Both the position numbers and the translations under genes were made by a program. A stretch of 64,000 nt of DNA. It comes from Acidobacteriota bacterium. Lineage in GTDB: Bacteria; Acidobacteriota; Terriglobia; Terriglobales; SCQP01. Location of the stretch: contig DAIDIE010000022.1 in NCBI GenBank assembly GCA_027459505.1, forward strand, positions 88,819 to 152,818, written 5' to 3'. The notes under the pieces are model-generated. The model was not told the DNA's origin, ran no database searches, and saw only the letters and a program-made list of their open reading frames with translations. This document shows, piece by piece, positions 63,691-64,000 of the stretch. Positions within the stretch are counted from its first letter, which is position 1, and every line of letters starts with the position of its first letter.

Positions 63691-63871
63691 CATTTTCGGC
63701 GAGCAGCACAGTTCCAGCAGATGGGCGCTGCCAGCATCAGAGCCGTGCACGCGCAGTCTTTCTCAGGGGTTGCCGCAGTTGCCTTGATTGCGAGCTGCGA
63801 CCAGGCGACGGCTCACCAGCCGTGCCTCAAGATCGCACTCAAATCGATGACGACCACGCCTAGACCCAGTC

Positions 63872-64000
63872 TCATAAACGTCGCAAGAGCAACAGGAGGC
63901 AGCCGAGGCGGACAAAGCCGAGGAAATTCTCCACATGGTACTCCCACCTTGTGACAAGTCGGCGGAAGTTGTGAAGCCAAGCAAACAGGCGCTCCACTTT
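63872..64000 (-). mobile_element. 3' end of an IS5-type DDE transposase, truncated by window edge
   Basis: reverse strand reads [42 protein letters not shown], matching IS5-family transposase C-termini; not in the supplied ORF track. Confidence 0.82.

Noticed and set aside
1-64000. tRNA or rRNA genes
   Set aside because: None recognised by eye on either strand; a tRNAscan-SE/Infernal run would be needed to exclude them.

Overview
High-GC 64 kb chromosomal window, probably from an Acidobacteriota (Terriglobia-like) genome; the taxonomic call is inference only. It carries mostly recognisable genes: a RES/Xre toxin-antitoxin pair, mutY, murD, a K+-independent H+-pyrophosphatase, an M13 peptidase, a tonB gene, a GH18-NodB-GT2 fusion, a sulfite/nitrite reductase plus SUMT-CbiX siroheme operon, a pentose-phosphate cluster (rpiB, tal-pgi, zwf, opcA, rpe), a uronate-catabolism cluster (IclR, KDG kinase, KDPG aldolase, ManD, SDR), a fructan/sucrose cluster (fructokinase, GntR/LacI regulator, frameshifted GH32, MFS), GH3, GH42, and the 3' end of an IS5-type transposase at the right edge. 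The most interesting signals are non-coding. (1) A poly-cysteine leader ORF (MSHAKRNSAPCCCRCSLSLPGER*) starts about 7 nt after a TATACT -10 box, with mutually exclusive antiterminator and terminator stems upstream of the sulfite reductase operon: a complete candidate cysteine attenuator, possibly leaderless. (2) A dispersed 179-301 bp structured repeat family (family A), with stem-preserving base changes between copies, is always in + orientation; one copy disrupts a four-helix-bundle gene and another sits in frame inside an epimerase ORF. (3) A second repeat family (family B) shares terminal motifs with A and is found nested or adjacent to it. (4) Heptanucleotide arrays (CAACTGA-type) abut start and stop codons, often as inverted pairs across an intergenic region, some with a conserved GCCGAGGTCA...CACGGT module. 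All structural claims were made by eye and need folding and homology searches.
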